This document shows positions 41,584 to 50,552 of a stretch of DNA of 64,000 nt, piece after piece. Position 1 is the stretch's first letter; each line of letters begins with the position of its first letter. The notes below the pieces were generated by a model. The model was not told the DNA's origin and searched no databases. It saw nothing but the letters and a program-made list of their open reading frames with translations. Origin of the DNA: JBOFSQ01 sp051651625 (lineage in GTDB: Bacteria; Planctomycetota; Planctomycetia; Pirellulales; Thermoguttaceae); contig JBOFSQ010000065.1 in assembly GCA_051651625.1 (NCBI GenBank), forward strand, positions 62,001-126,000. The letters run 5' to 3'. The translations under genes and the position numbers were made by a program.

Positions 41584-43077
41584 TCACACAATTTTCGTTG
41601 TTGCACCGGCGTTAAACCTGTCGTCATTTCGGCAGACGACCAGTGCGTAGTATGCGATCACGAGGAACGCTGCCGCCGGAACGGTGTACGCCATCGCAAT
41701 CCCCATCGTGTCGGAGAACCAGCCTTGCATCTGCGTCAGCAGTGCGGCTCCGCAAATCGCCATCACCATCCCAGCACCGCCCATCTTGGTGTCGTCGCCA
41801 AGCCCGTGAGTGCCAAGACTAAAAATTGTTGGGAACATCAGTGACATGCAACCCGAAACGCCAATCAGCGAGTACACGCCGTAGACGTTCGGCGAGACCG
41901 CAACCACGCTGCAAAGCGCGACCGCGAGAACCGCAAGCATCGTTAGCAAGACGTGTGGCGCGATGAATCGCATCAGCCCCGTACAAATGAAACGTGACGC
42001 GACGAAGCAAATCAGCGAGATGATGTAATATGTCGCCCCCGCCTGCTCCGCCGTTTGCGGAATGAACGCCGCCAAGTGAACGAAGTCGCAAAACCGGTAA
42101 ACCATCGCTGCCAGCGGTTCTACGTTTCGCAGTTGTTCTGGCGTCATACCGTTTAAGTTGAGTGCAACCATCGCATAACGAATCGTGAACGACCAACACG
42201 CAATCTGCGCACCGACGTAGAAAAACTGCGCGACGACGCCCCAAACATAGTGATAGTTTTTGAGCAGCCGACGCCAAGTGCCAACGAGATCGATGCGTTT
42301 GTCGGTCTCGCTGAGACTCGGCATCTTCGTGAAAAAGATCGCCAGCCAAGTGATGAGCAATAGTACGCCGACGCTGGCGTAAGTCATCGAAATTGCGGTG
42401 AGTTCGCCTTCTTGGATTGTCGCCAGTTGCGCCGGATCGGTTCGCATCATTGCGGCACGGGCTTCTTCGCCCAAGTCGCTTCGCAGTTGCGAAAGGATAA
42501 ACATTTGGCTGACGACAACACCAGTAATCGAACCGAGCGGATTGAACGACTGCGCGAAGTTGAGTCGCCGCGTTGCGGTTGTAGGGTCGCCCATCGCGCA
42601 GATGTACGGATTGCACGCCGTCTCCAAAATCGACAGCCCCGCGAACGTAATCAAAATCGCGCCGAGATAAATCGCGTAACAAAGGTTTGGCGTTTCGGAA
42701 AACGACGCCGCTGGATAGAACAGCAGCGTCCCAGCGACGAAGCAACCGAGTCCGAGAAGCACGCCGAATTTGTAGGTGTACTTCTTCATGAGCATCGCGC
42801 CCGGAATGGCAAAACAGCCGTACCCGAGAGCGTAGCAAACGACTTGAATCCACGCGGTTTTGCCGTCGTTGAAGCTCATAATCCGCTTGAACGCCGCGAG
42901 GAGCGTGTCGGTCATATTGTTGGCGAGTCCCCACCACGCGAAGAGACTCGTCAGCAAAATAAACGGCAACACCACCCCCGGCATCAAAAGCGGCGGACGA
43001 GACGACAAAGGATCGACGAACACTGGTGGCTCGCCCGAAGCAAATGGGACAGCGTGCGAAGTGTCGGTGTTGTGCAT
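41584..43077 (-). CDS. fucP: L-fucose:proton symporter FucP (MFS)
   Basis: A 497-residue MFS transporter with 12 predicted membrane helices. The FucP signature N-N-M-T-D (Asp of the proton/substrate pathway) and L-E-T-A-C-N-P-Y (Glu in helix 4) are present. It imports L-fucose or a related 6-deoxysugar with a proton. The first 30 residues are a polar extension. First gene of fucP > fucU > TAT protein > RNase HII-like; no fucose isomerase or kinase is in view. Confidence 0.88.
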   Translation of the reverse strand: MHNTDTSHAVPFASGEPPVFVDPLSSRPPLLMPGVVLPFILLTSLFAWWGLANNMTDTLLAAFKRIMSFNDGKTAWIQVVCYALGYGCFAIPGAMLMKKYTYKFGVLLGLGCFVAGTLLFYPAASFSETPNLCYAIYLGAILITFAGLSILETACNPYICAMGDPTTATRRLNFAQSFNPLGSITGVVVSQMFILSQLRSDLGEEARAAMMRTDPAQLATIQEGELTAISMTYASVGVLLLITWLAIFFTKMPSLSETDKRIDLVGTWRRLLKNYHYVWGVVAQFFYVGAQIACWSFTIRYAMVALNLNGMTPEQLRNVEPLAAMVYRFCDFVHLAAFIPQTAEQAGATYYIISLICFVASRFICTGLMRFIAPHVLLTMLAVLAVALCSVVAVSPNVYGVYSLIGVSGCMSLMFPTIFSLGTHGLGDDTKMGGAGMVMAICGAALLTQMQGWFSDTMGIAMAYTVPAAAFLVIAYYALVVCRNDDRFNAGATTKIV

Positions 43078-43113
43078 TGGGAATGTTCCGTTTTGGTTAA
43101 CAAGCTATAGCGT

Positions 43114-44172
43114 CTACTGTAAGGCTTCTTCGAACTCTTTTAGCGACTTGCACGTCGCCGCTGTGACGGTGAGTTCTGCGAGGCGGTTAAAGTCGTTGAC
43201 CGTGTACACTGTTGTCGGAATGTTCTGTGGCAAGTGGCCGAAACGTGCCTTCAGCACGGTCAGGATTGCCAGCACTTCGCCCTCGGCTTTACCCTCGGCT
43301 TTACCCTCGGCTTTGCCCTCGGCGACACCAGCGGTGAAACCCGTCGTGTAGAAGTAGTTCGTAAAACGTGGCACGACATTGCCAACAGTCTCTTGGATAG
43401 TGTTGTCTATTTGTTGCATTTCATCTTTCTCCAGTTTGTTTGCGTGCGAGCCAACGTAGTGTACGCACAACCGAATCAATCGCAAGTAGTACGGGTCATC
43501 GGAGTACGGTTTCAGTTCGAGCAAAATCTCGCCAATGTGTTCCAGCGCGTCGCGTTTGTTGAAGACCACCTTCATTATCATCAGCACCGGCCAAAGTTCG
43601 GGGCAGTCGGGGTCGTGCGGAATGTTGTCGATTGTCAGCTTCGACATATCGAACAGAATAGCCCGCATCTCTAGTTGGTGTTGGTCTGCACCTTCGATCT
43701 TGTGGATTAGCTCGCCGAGTTCTGTCGCACCGGTGAAACGCGATTTGCCTTGGTGGAAAATTACCGGTATCACCGGCGACAATCGCGTCTCCGCGTTCCA
43801 GTGCTCGATTGACTTCGCCTCCCGAACGTGAATCTGCATCACATAGTTCGCAAGCTGAAAAATCGTTCCGAGGTCGTTCTCGCTCTTGTGCTCGATGACG
43901 ACGTGAATCAACACCGCTTCGCCGTCCCAAAGTGGTACGCGGTAAACAACGTCCGCATAAAAAGCCTTGAACTTTGAATCGAGATAATTTGTACCCTCGA
44001 CAGTGAGGCTGTTGAGGTCGAGCCTTTGGAGGAGAACCGCGTCGAGCACTATCTTCAAAAACGCAATCGCAATCGGTTTGAGACCGAACGTCTCCTTGAA
44101 AAACCTGTCGTGCGTTACGTCGAAACCGAACTGGTCGGGGTCGAGATGTTTTGTGTCTGGCGACTGCGACAT
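43114..44172 (-). CDS. Rpn/YhgA-like PD-(D/E)XK family protein
   Basis: A 352-residue protein with the YhgA/Rpn start H-D-R-F-F-K-E-T-F and the nuclease core Y-A-D-V-V-Y-R-V-P followed by V-V-I-E-H-K-S (D...ExK). After the nuclease domain lies a four-residue tandem repeat A-E-G-K, encoded by a 12-bp repeat near 43286-43325, then an alpha-helical C-terminal region. It is diverged from the 27912 protein but has the same layout: nuclease, tetrapeptide repeat, tail. It may act in recombination or defence. AT-poor context and codon use look like the neighbours. Confidence 0.75.
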   Translation of the reverse strand: MSQSPDTKHLDPDQFGFDVTHDRFFKETFGLKPIAIAFLKIVLDAVLLQRLDLNSLTVEGTNYLDSKFKAFYADVVYRVPLWDGEAVLIHVVIEHKSENDLGTIFQLANYVMQIHVREAKSIEHWNAETRLSPVIPVIFHQGKSRFTGATELGELIHKIEGADQHQLEMRAILFDMSKLTIDNIPHDPDCPELWPVLMIMKVVFNKRDALEHIGEILLELKPYSDDPYYLRLIRLCVHYVGSHANKLEKDEMQQIDNTIQETVGNVVPRFTNYFYTTGFTAGVAEGKAEGKAEGKAEGEVLAILTVLKARFGHLPQNIPTTVYTVNDFNRLAELTVTAATCKSLKEFEEALQ

Positions 44173-44318
44173 TCTGATTGGCTTTCAACGTTCTGCAAAG
44201 TTCTTGACCAATGTTGCAAACTCCAGTTTGCAACCGCGCCGCAATCGTATGACGGCGGCGAAAAGTGTCAATGACCGGTTAGAAAAAACGCTGGGCGCAG
44301 CGAGGCCACACACGTCGC

Positions 44319-46388
44319 CTACCGAAACTCAAACCAATCAAGTCCGAACATCGTGCCGACCGACTTTTCGTTCTTGCCGACGATCTCGACTTCGAGCGTG
44401 TAATCGCCAGCTTTGGCATCGACTTCGCCGACGACAATTTCGCCAGTCGGAATCACGCCGTCGTTGTAGAAGTCAATCGGTTCGCCGACCTTCTTGCCGT
44501 TGAGCCAGAACTGCGCAACGCCGTAGTCGCGGGCTTTCGTACATTGCACGACGAGCTTCTGCTTGCCATCTTTTGGCAGTTTCACGTTGAGAGCGAGTTT
44601 GTCGCCGTTATTTGTTCCGGTCCACCAGAGTTGGTCGTCGTCGCGCCATTTGTTTACGCCGAAGTTTTTGAGGTCTTGGTGTGAAAGGTGGCCGCCGGTG
44701 ACGGAAGCAATCTCAAACCCCTTAACTTTCGGAATGAAACCGGGCGTGTTGTATGCAACCGGTGCCTTCGCCTCAATAGTGACCTTGTCGTGATTTGGTG
44801 CGTGAACCGCCGTTGCCTGCGGTGCTCCATACCAGAACGTTGCAACGGCGTAGTCGATTTTCGTCGCCGCCCAGTGCCATACTTCCATATCGAAACGGAA
44901 GTTTTTGGTGAACGGAATCCCGTCGAGAACGCGGACGCGCAAGTTCGTCGCGTGTCCATAGTTTTGCGGCCCTTCGGCACGCGGCTGGGCGTGGAACGGC
45001 GACTCAAAAAACGCTGGCGTACACCAAGCGTAACCGTAGTAGTCTTCAGTACCGGTGCCGAAGTGCGACGGAAACTTTTGACCATCGAAGTAAATCTTCT
45101 CGTCGCCTTCGCCCCACCAAGCGTGGTCGCGGTTGAGAATCGAGAGAACGTCGCCAACGAAAACGCCGCGTCCGGCGAGCGAGATGTAGTTCCAATCTTT
45201 CGTGCCGTTCCCCGCGACAGATTCGATCTCGCGTTCCTGCCGCCAGTTGCAGTGAAAGTACATCCGCGAGTCGTTCCACGGAAGCGGAATTGTGTCGAGC
45301 GTTACGGTCGCTGCGACTTTGGTGCCGTCGTGATTACGAAGCGTGAGTTTGCCGCCGCGCTGGTACGGCATCACCCAACGTGAACGCAGCGTACCATCTT
45401 TTTCGACTGTGCAATACCAGCTCTTGTACGGATTAACTCCAACACCACTACCAAAAAACTCACCGACGGGACAGAATACTGTCGTCTCGCCGTCGAACGC
45501 AATTTCGAGGATCGTGCTGCGGAGAGTTTGCGCAAGACCTTCGTTTGGCGCGTCGAACTTGATGTTGATCGCCGCAACCGCACCACCAGTCGCGCCATCA
45601 GCATTTGCACGACGCGAAAGCAACGGATTGTTGCGATTACGAATTCCGCGTGACTCGCTGCCGAAGTCGATTGTGAGCGTTCCGACTTCGCCTTTCTTTT
45701 CGGTTCGCGTCGCATTTGCGACTGGCGGATTCGGGTCGCTGAGCAACTTTTGGACATCCGCGATCTTCCCTTGCTGCGACTTGAAAATGTCCATCGTGAA
45801 CGACTCGACGCTCGTTCCGGCGGGGTACGTTCGGTAGTTGATTTGGTAGTAGAGGTTCCCCTGTTGTGGCATGTTGTCAACGGTGACTTTGCAACTCTTC
45901 GCGTATGGAATTGGCAGATAGAGATTGCGTCCGTTCGCCATCACTGCGGAGAGCGGCGGGCCGACGAGTGCATCGCCGCCGATCAGTTTTTCAAACGGCA
46001 TTTCGATGGCGGGCGTGGCGTTGCCGTCGATGTAGATGCGGAAGACTGCGCCCGACTCGTACTTTGGTGCGGTGATCCACCAGCGAACGATTGCGCCGGG
46101 ACCAGCGGTGTCCATCAAGACCCACTCTTTGCGGTCGCCGTTCATTTCGTCGCGGAGAAACTGTGCGGTGTCGCCGTTGGCGAACCAGTTTTCCGTTTCG
46201 CTTTTTGCGGCGCGGTCGTAGCTGCTGAACTGCTGACAGGTGTACGCTGGTGACGGAAACTCGGTAATCGCGGTGCGATCCGCCATCTCGCCAAGCAGCG
46301 ACTCCAGCGACACATCCGCCGCGAGAACGCAGCCAACACCAAACACCATCGCCAAAACACAACTCATCCAAAGTTTACACAAACGCAT
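44319..46388 (-). CDS. Secreted GH172 (DUF2961) glycoside hydrolase
   Basis: A 689-residue protein with a Sec signal peptide (about 1-24, ending V-L-A-A-D). The DUF2961 core, now GH172, includes W-W-G-E427-G-D-E-K and G-T-G-T-E448-D-Y-Y. The 21-residue spacing of these two Glu matches, as I recall, the catalytic pair of the bifidobacterial difructose dianhydride enzyme. Characterised members act on D-fructo- or D-arabinofuranose linkages. A C-terminal domain (about 580-689) looks like a carbohydrate-binding beta-sandwich. Start 46388 has AAAGGAG upstream; a longer frame from 46442 is unsupported. Near fucP/fucU, it fits a glycan-use neighbourhood. Confidence 0.85.
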   Translation of the reverse strand: MRLCKLWMSCVLAMVFGVGCVLAADVSLESLLGEMADRTAITEFPSPAYTCQQFSSYDRAAKSETENWFANGDTAQFLRDEMNGDRKEWVLMDTAGPGAIVRWWITAPKYESGAVFRIYIDGNATPAIEMPFEKLIGGDALVGPPLSAVMANGRNLYLPIPYAKSCKVTVDNMPQQGNLYYQINYRTYPAGTSVESFTMDIFKSQQGKIADVQKLLSDPNPPVANATRTEKKGEVGTLTIDFGSESRGIRNRNNPLLSRRANADGATGGAVAAINIKFDAPNEGLAQTLRSTILEIAFDGETTVFCPVGEFFGSGVGVNPYKSWYCTVEKDGTLRSRWVMPYQRGGKLTLRNHDGTKVAATVTLDTIPLPWNDSRMYFHCNWRQEREIESVAGNGTKDWNYISLAGRGVFVGDVLSILNRDHAWWGEGDEKIYFDGQKFPSHFGTGTEDYYGYAWCTPAFFESPFHAQPRAEGPQNYGHATNLRVRVLDGIPFTKNFRFDMEVWHWAATKIDYAVATFWYGAPQATAVHAPNHDKVTIEAKAPVAYNTPGFIPKVKGFEIASVTGGHLSHQDLKNFGVNKWRDDDQLWWTGTNNGDKLALNVKLPKDGKQKLVVQCTKARDYGVAQFWLNGKKVGEPIDFYNDGVIPTGEIVVGEVDAKAGDYTLEVEIVGKNEKSVGTMFGLDWFEFR

Positions 46389-46523
46389 CGAAATCTCCTT
46401 TTGTTGATTAGAAACGGGAAGTTCTTTGTGAATGACTTTCACGCAACAAGCAATCGGGGAATCGTACCGCGCGGACGAAACTGGCGAAGTCCCCCCGCGA
46501 AAACGGACGAACCGTTCACGACA

Positions 46524-48941
46524 TCATTCGGGCCGGAAACGCTGGTATCCATACGAGACCAGTCCCAACACTATCGACAAGACCAAGAACGCCGCGATGC
46601 GATACGGACGGTCAACGTCACCGAGGTCGTAGACGAACACTTTTATCACTGTCAGCGTGAAGAGTGCCAGTGCGCTCCAGCGGAGTGCAACAACTCGTCG
46701 CCAAAAACCGAGTGCCATCACCACTCCCGCAAACAGCGACCAAAAGATCGAAAGCGACATCTGCGCCGCAAGATCACCAATCGGCTTCACCGCAAGGAAA
46801 CACTCTATCGAGAGCGTCGCCCACAAAAGCACGGCACCAAAACCGGTGAGCACCCGCAATCCCGTCCACTCTTCGGGCAACAATTTGTCACGCGGAACAA
46901 ATCGTTTTGCAACGAACAACGCCGCAATACACAGCGTCGCCAAAATCAGAAGCGAGAGCGATGTCAGATTGACGAACGGCAAAACGAACAACTGGTTTCG
47001 TTCCCAGAGGTAGACGTTGTACCAAACATCGAGCGTGAAAACTTTGACCGCCGCAACACTCGCCAAACACCACGCCGCACGGCGAATAATTTTGCTGCGC
47101 ATACGGAATCCAACAAACCACGTCGCCAACGCCGCACTCCACCACAATACTGTCACCGCCACTATCGCCCAGACCGAAACGTTGCAAACAATACTGTTGT
47201 GACTCCACGCGCGTTCCCAGAGGTAGAAGCGGTTCGCAATATCAACCGTCGCAAGTACGAGAAGAAGACACCAGCCGAGAATCCCAACCGTGCGCGCGGC
47301 GTTCGTGTCACCATCACCAACATCGCGCAACCAGCGTGTCACCACCGCTGCCGCACTCATCGCCAGTACCGAACAGACCAAGAACGGCAAAGCCGTTGTG
47401 TTGAAGATCGGGAGTGTGTAGAGTTGCCAGTGAGCGAGCGAGTCGCCGTGAATCGGAATGTCGAAGAAGAGCCGCACCGCAGCGAACGCCGCGTAAGTTG
47501 CGGCGACGCTCCGAAGTGTTGTGTTGTTGTAACTAATCGCGGCGAGCCAGAGGAGTGCGGCGATGAGTCCCCAACCGGCAGCAACCCACGCTACGCCAAG
47601 CACGAGCAAGATCGCAACCGCAAGAAACGTCGTCGCCAGCGAGACCGCAAGCGCGGTCGCAACGTGCCAGCGATCTTCGCGTTTGTCTTGCCGGATGAAC
47701 CACGCCGCAGCGGCGTAGAACAGTGCAACGCCGAGGGCGATGAGTCCGAAAATCCACGCACGTTCGGGGATCGTCGTCCAAAACTCACCGACGTTGTATC
47801 CCGCAGACGCTGGCCGGTGCGTGTAGAAGTAGAGCGAACCGAAACACCAAAGCGGCGTCGTCACCGCGAGTGTTGTCTCGTCGGTCAAACTTTTTCGCAT
47901 CGGTCGCCAAACTGTAAGCGCGGTGTTGGCGAGATACGTTGCGAAGAACGCGATTTGAAAAATGCAAACAGCGGCGAAGTCGTGCGAAGTGTAGTGGTGG
48001 AAGTGCCAGACGATAAACTCGAATTGCGTACCGAAAACGGCAAGTCCGGTGATTGATGGCAAACTCTGCGTCGTTCGTTGGTCGCGCGACAAGACAACCA
48101 GCATTCGGTTGAGCAAAACGACCGTTGCAACGTTGAGCGACAGCAGGTATGCGAAGAATCGAGCGGTGTCGGGATTGGGCGTCACCAAAAGGAACGGGAC
48201 ACTCAAACCGCCGATGACGGCGAGCGTTCCCAAGAGCCACGTTTCGTACCACCACGCGAGAAGAAATCCCGCAACGACGACGGCTGGAACGACGAAACTC
48301 GCCACCTCAAGCGAGATGAGTTGATAGTAGCTGTACGATGCGTAGGCGGCGAGAAAGACTGTCGTAACGCCGGTGCTGGTGAGCATGTGTGAGAAGCGAA
48401 TCCATCGCAGCCGGTGATACCACCACCCTGCCGCCACCATCGCAAGTCCAATCGCAACGACGCCACTCACTTGCATCGCGGGGCCGATCAATTCGCGGAC
48501 AACCATCTCGCGGATAAAGAATCCAACCGCGAGAATGAAGATCACCGCCGCAACCCAACCGATGATGTGTCGCCCGATGAGAAGCTCCATCACTTGCTGC
48601 GACTCCGAACTACAGTAGTTCGGCAGCTCGTTAATGTCGAATGCTGGCGATTCCGGTTTGTCGTCTCTCTTGTTGTCTTCTGGTACGAACGCCGCAACAA
48701 AAACCTGCGGCGGTGCGACAGATTGCGGCACCGGTACTTCTGCGGGAGATTCCGCCGCGCGAGACGGCGGCAGAGAAGCTGGCAATGTCGTTCGCCGCAA
48801 CTCTTCTTCGAGACGGCGAACGCGCGCAGCGAGACTGTTGTGCGCAACGAAGAGATAGAACACCACGGCGGGACTTGCCAAGATGCACACTACCACCGAC
48901 AGCCAGATAAAGACGAAGACGCCAGCGAACACTTCTTCCAC
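46524..48941 (-). CDS. DUF2339 polytopic membrane protein
   Basis: An 805-residue integral membrane protein with over 20 hydrophobic segments, typical of DUF2339. An N-terminal helix is followed by a coiled coil and a Pro-rich cytoplasmic linker (about 30-110), then the motif L-I-G-R-H-I-I-G-W-V-A-A-V that opens the DUF2339 core. Function unknown. Start GTG 48941 is chosen because GAGGT lies 5 nt upstream. The frame continues to 49034, but those residues translate the A8 repeat. GH172 follows on the same strand after 135 nt. Confidence 0.8.
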   Translation of the reverse strand: MEEVFAGVFVFIWLSVVVCILASPAVVFYLFVAHNSLAARVRRLEEELRRTTLPASLPPSRAAESPAEVPVPQSVAPPQVFVAAFVPEDNKRDDKPESPAFDINELPNYCSSESQQVMELLIGRHIIGWVAAVIFILAVGFFIREMVVRELIGPAMQVSGVVAIGLAMVAAGWWYHRLRWIRFSHMLTSTGVTTVFLAAYASYSYYQLISLEVASFVVPAVVVAGFLLAWWYETWLLGTLAVIGGLSVPFLLVTPNPDTARFFAYLLSLNVATVVLLNRMLVVLSRDQRTTQSLPSITGLAVFGTQFEFIVWHFHHYTSHDFAAVCIFQIAFFATYLANTALTVWRPMRKSLTDETTLAVTTPLWCFGSLYFYTHRPASAGYNVGEFWTTIPERAWIFGLIALGVALFYAAAAWFIRQDKREDRWHVATALAVSLATTFLAVAILLVLGVAWVAAGWGLIAALLWLAAISYNNTTLRSVAATYAAFAAVRLFFDIPIHGDSLAHWQLYTLPIFNTTALPFLVCSVLAMSAAAVVTRWLRDVGDGDTNAARTVGILGWCLLLVLATVDIANRFYLWERAWSHNSIVCNVSVWAIVAVTVLWWSAALATWFVGFRMRSKIIRRAAWCLASVAAVKVFTLDVWYNVYLWERNQLFVLPFVNLTSLSLLILATLCIAALFVAKRFVPRDKLLPEEWTGLRVLTGFGAVLLWATLSIECFLAVKPIGDLAAQMSLSIFWSLFAGVVMALGFWRRVVALRWSALALFTLTVIKVFVYDLGDVDRPYRIAAFLVLSIVLGLVSYGYQRFRPE

Positions 48942-48960
48942 GGGACACCTCGCGCAAGAG

Positions 48961-49031
48961 GTTCGGCATAGCCGCACCCTCCAGCGTTCGGCTATGCCAA
49001 ACTCCAGACTGGAGCGTTCGGCTATGCCGAA
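48961..49031. repeat. Repeat A8: divergent family A copy
   Basis: Three GTTCGGC(A/T)ATGCC-type half palindromes separated by CTCCAG segments. Neither TAG end is clear. It lies 20 nt upstream of the DUF2339 start and could contribute to its 5' leader. Confidence 0.65.
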
Positions 49032-49063
49032 CAAGAACTGTCAAATCGCCTCAAGTCAACAGT

Positions 49064-49414
49064 CTACCGGCAACCGCATCCGCACGACTTTGCGGCGGGT
49101 TTGTCTTCCATCAGCTCGATCAGAGCACCGTTATGAAGGACGAAGGCGCACTTGAGCGTCTTCCCCTCGAACGGGTAGAACGGCTTCATGACGATTTCTT
49201 TCCCCGCCATTGCAGCGGCGAGGTCATCGACCATGAAGGCGATGTGAGTCTGCTTCTTGAGGACTTCCGGCATCGGGCTGTCCTTCTCGAACTTGAGCCA
49301 TTCGATCTTGAACGGATCGGCGTCGGGGTTGGAGTAGTGGACTTTGCCACCTTCCAAATAACCGGCCCAATCGCGTTCGTCCTGTACTGGGATTCCCAAG
49401 TGATTGTAGGTCAT
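49064..49414 (-). CDS. VOC/glyoxalase-family protein with Cys-rich tail
   Basis: A 116-residue single-domain VOC protein: H-L-G-I-P-V near the start, K-V-H-Y-S-N, T-H-I-A-F-M-V-D-D-L and a metal-ligand-like I-E-L-M-E. VOC proteins include glyoxalases, dioxygenases and resistance proteins; the reaction here is unknown. The C-terminus ends S-C-G-C-G-C, an unusual possible metal-binding tail. Start 49414 has AAAGG upstream; a longer frame to 49477 would overlap the toxin gene end. Confidence 0.72.
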   Translation of the reverse strand: MTYNHLGIPVQDERDWAGYLEGGKVHYSNPDADPFKIEWLKFEKDSPMPEVLKKQTHIAFMVDDLAAAMAGKEIVMKPFYPFEGKTLKCAFVLHNGALIELMEDKPAAKSCGCGCR

Positions 49415-49470
49415 GGTCTCACTGCCTTTCGTATTGTTGCGTTTTCTCGATGATTCAAACCGTATCGTGT

Positions 49471-49851
49471 CTACCATACCGTTGGCAGAGCATTTGTTGC
49501 ACGAATACTGTGGTCTGCTGTAACCAGAGGGACACCATATTCGAGAGCCGTTGCGACGATTAGTCGATCCGCCGGATCGCCGTGCATCTTCAGTTTCCCA
49601 CTACGAATTGCCACCTGCGGCGTTATCGGGAGTAGACGATATTCCGGTCTTGCGGTGAAGTCTGCCATCCATTCTTCTACTGGTCTGCCGACTCCGATTC
49701 TCGCTTTTTGGTGCAGCATTGCAACTTCCCACAACGAGATTGCGGAGTACCCCAATATATCAGCCGATTCGAGGGCACGTTTTGCCTCGCGTGAAAGTTT
49801 GGACTGGTTTCCAATCGCCCAAACAATGACGTGAGTGTCAACGATGATCAT
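49471..49851 (-). CDS. VapC-like PIN-domain toxin
   Basis: A 126-residue PIN-domain ribonuclease of the Sll0205-like type. Acidic residues are Asp5 (I-I-V-D-T-H), Glu42 (L-W-E-V-A), Asp92/Asp95 (H-G-D-P-A-D-R-L-I-V-A-T-A) and Asp113 (V-T-A-D). It probably cleaves RNA unless bound by the upstream antitoxin. ATG 49851 overlaps the antitoxin TGA (49848-49850) as ATGA. A longer frame to 49953 would overlap the antitoxin extensively and is rejected. Confidence 0.85.
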   Translation of the reverse strand: MIIVDTHVIVWAIGNQSKLSREAKRALESADILGYSAISLWEVAMLHQKARIGVGRPVEEWMADFTARPEYRLLPITPQVAIRSGKLKMHGDPADRLIVATALEYGVPLVTADHSIRATNALPTVW

Positions 49852-50123
49852 CGCATCGCCTCCCACTGCACGTCGATAGGCGACACAATATCTGCGCCTT
49901 CGATTTCCCAAATAGAGCCATACAGTTCTGGTGGCACTTTTCCCGGCAAGCAATTGTCGTCACTCTCGCCGCGTGATTCGTTGTCGGGTACTTTTTCCTC
50001 GACGACAACTCGCACTTTCCGAGACCGCCACTGCGTCGGAAGCGACACAGCAAGCATTCCGTCCGGCATAACTGTTGCGTCTAACTGAAGCGGTGTCATT
50101 TTCGTTACTTGGGTTTGCGTCAA
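49848..50123 (-). CDS. Putative VapB-like antitoxin coupled to rplU
   Basis: A 91-residue protein from TTG 50123, or 83 residues from ATG 50099. The first half (P-L-Q-L-D-A-T-V-M-P-D-G-M-L-A-V, then S-R-K-V-R-V-V-V-E-E) is like the DNA-binding or strand-rich part of small antitoxins; the second half, ending I-V-S-P-I-D, would bind the toxin. TTG overlaps the rplU stop as TTGA. ATG has no good site but lies 20 nt after rplU. Either way the pair appears to be in the rplU transcript. Confidence 0.6.
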   Translation of the reverse strand: MTQTQVTKMTPLQLDATVMPDGMLAVSLPTQWRSRKVRVVVEEKVPDNESRGESDDNCLPGKVPPELYGSIWEIEGADIVSPIDVQWEAMR

Positions 50124-50440
50124 GAAACGATCTCGACAACTTTGACGAGGGTGTACCGTTGGCGGTGCCCCGTTTTACGTTTGGAGTTTTTGCGGCGGCG
50201 GAAGTGGCCGACTTCGAGTTTGTCACCTTGAACGAAATCGTCAACTACTTCGGTGACGACCTTCGCACCAGTGACGAACGGTTGCCCAATCGTCACACCC
50301 GACTCGGTACTGATCGCCAGAACCTCTGGAAACTCCAGCTTGTCACCACAGGCGACAGTCTCACCGCGCCAATCGACACGGATACGTCGGTCGAGAAGTG
50401 CCTTGAACTGCCGACCACCATCTTGAAACACTGCATACAT
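50120..50440 (-). CDS. rplU: 50S ribosomal protein L21
   Basis: A 106-residue L21 with the family start M-Y-A-V-F-Q-D-G-G-R-Q-F and C-terminal R-R-R-K-N-S-K-R-K-T-G-H-R-Q. ATG 50440 has GAGGAAC about 8 nt upstream; the frame runs to 50491 without support. L21 binds 23S rRNA in the large subunit. In most bacteria rpmA (L27) follows; here a VapBC-like module follows with a stop-start overlap, so rpmA is elsewhere or displaced. Confidence 0.95.
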   Translation of the reverse strand: MYAVFQDGGRQFKALLDRRIRVDWRGETVACGDKLEFPEVLAISTESGVTIGQPFVTGAKVVTEVVDDFVQGDKLEVGHFRRRKNSKRKTGHRQRYTLVKVVEIVS

Positions 50441-50552
50441 AGTTCTGTTCCTCATTTGGAAAAAGTTTCGGCGGATTTTACCCCGCTTCACGCCAACTTC
50501 AAGCGGGGGGAGGGCAGAGTTAACCGTGGAACGCGGTGGGCGAAAGTTTCGG

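Noticed and set aside
46401..48056. 551-residue plus-strand ORF
   Set aside because: It is antisense to the DUF2339 gene, has Arg/Glu-rich composition typical of a shadow frame, and no family resemblance.
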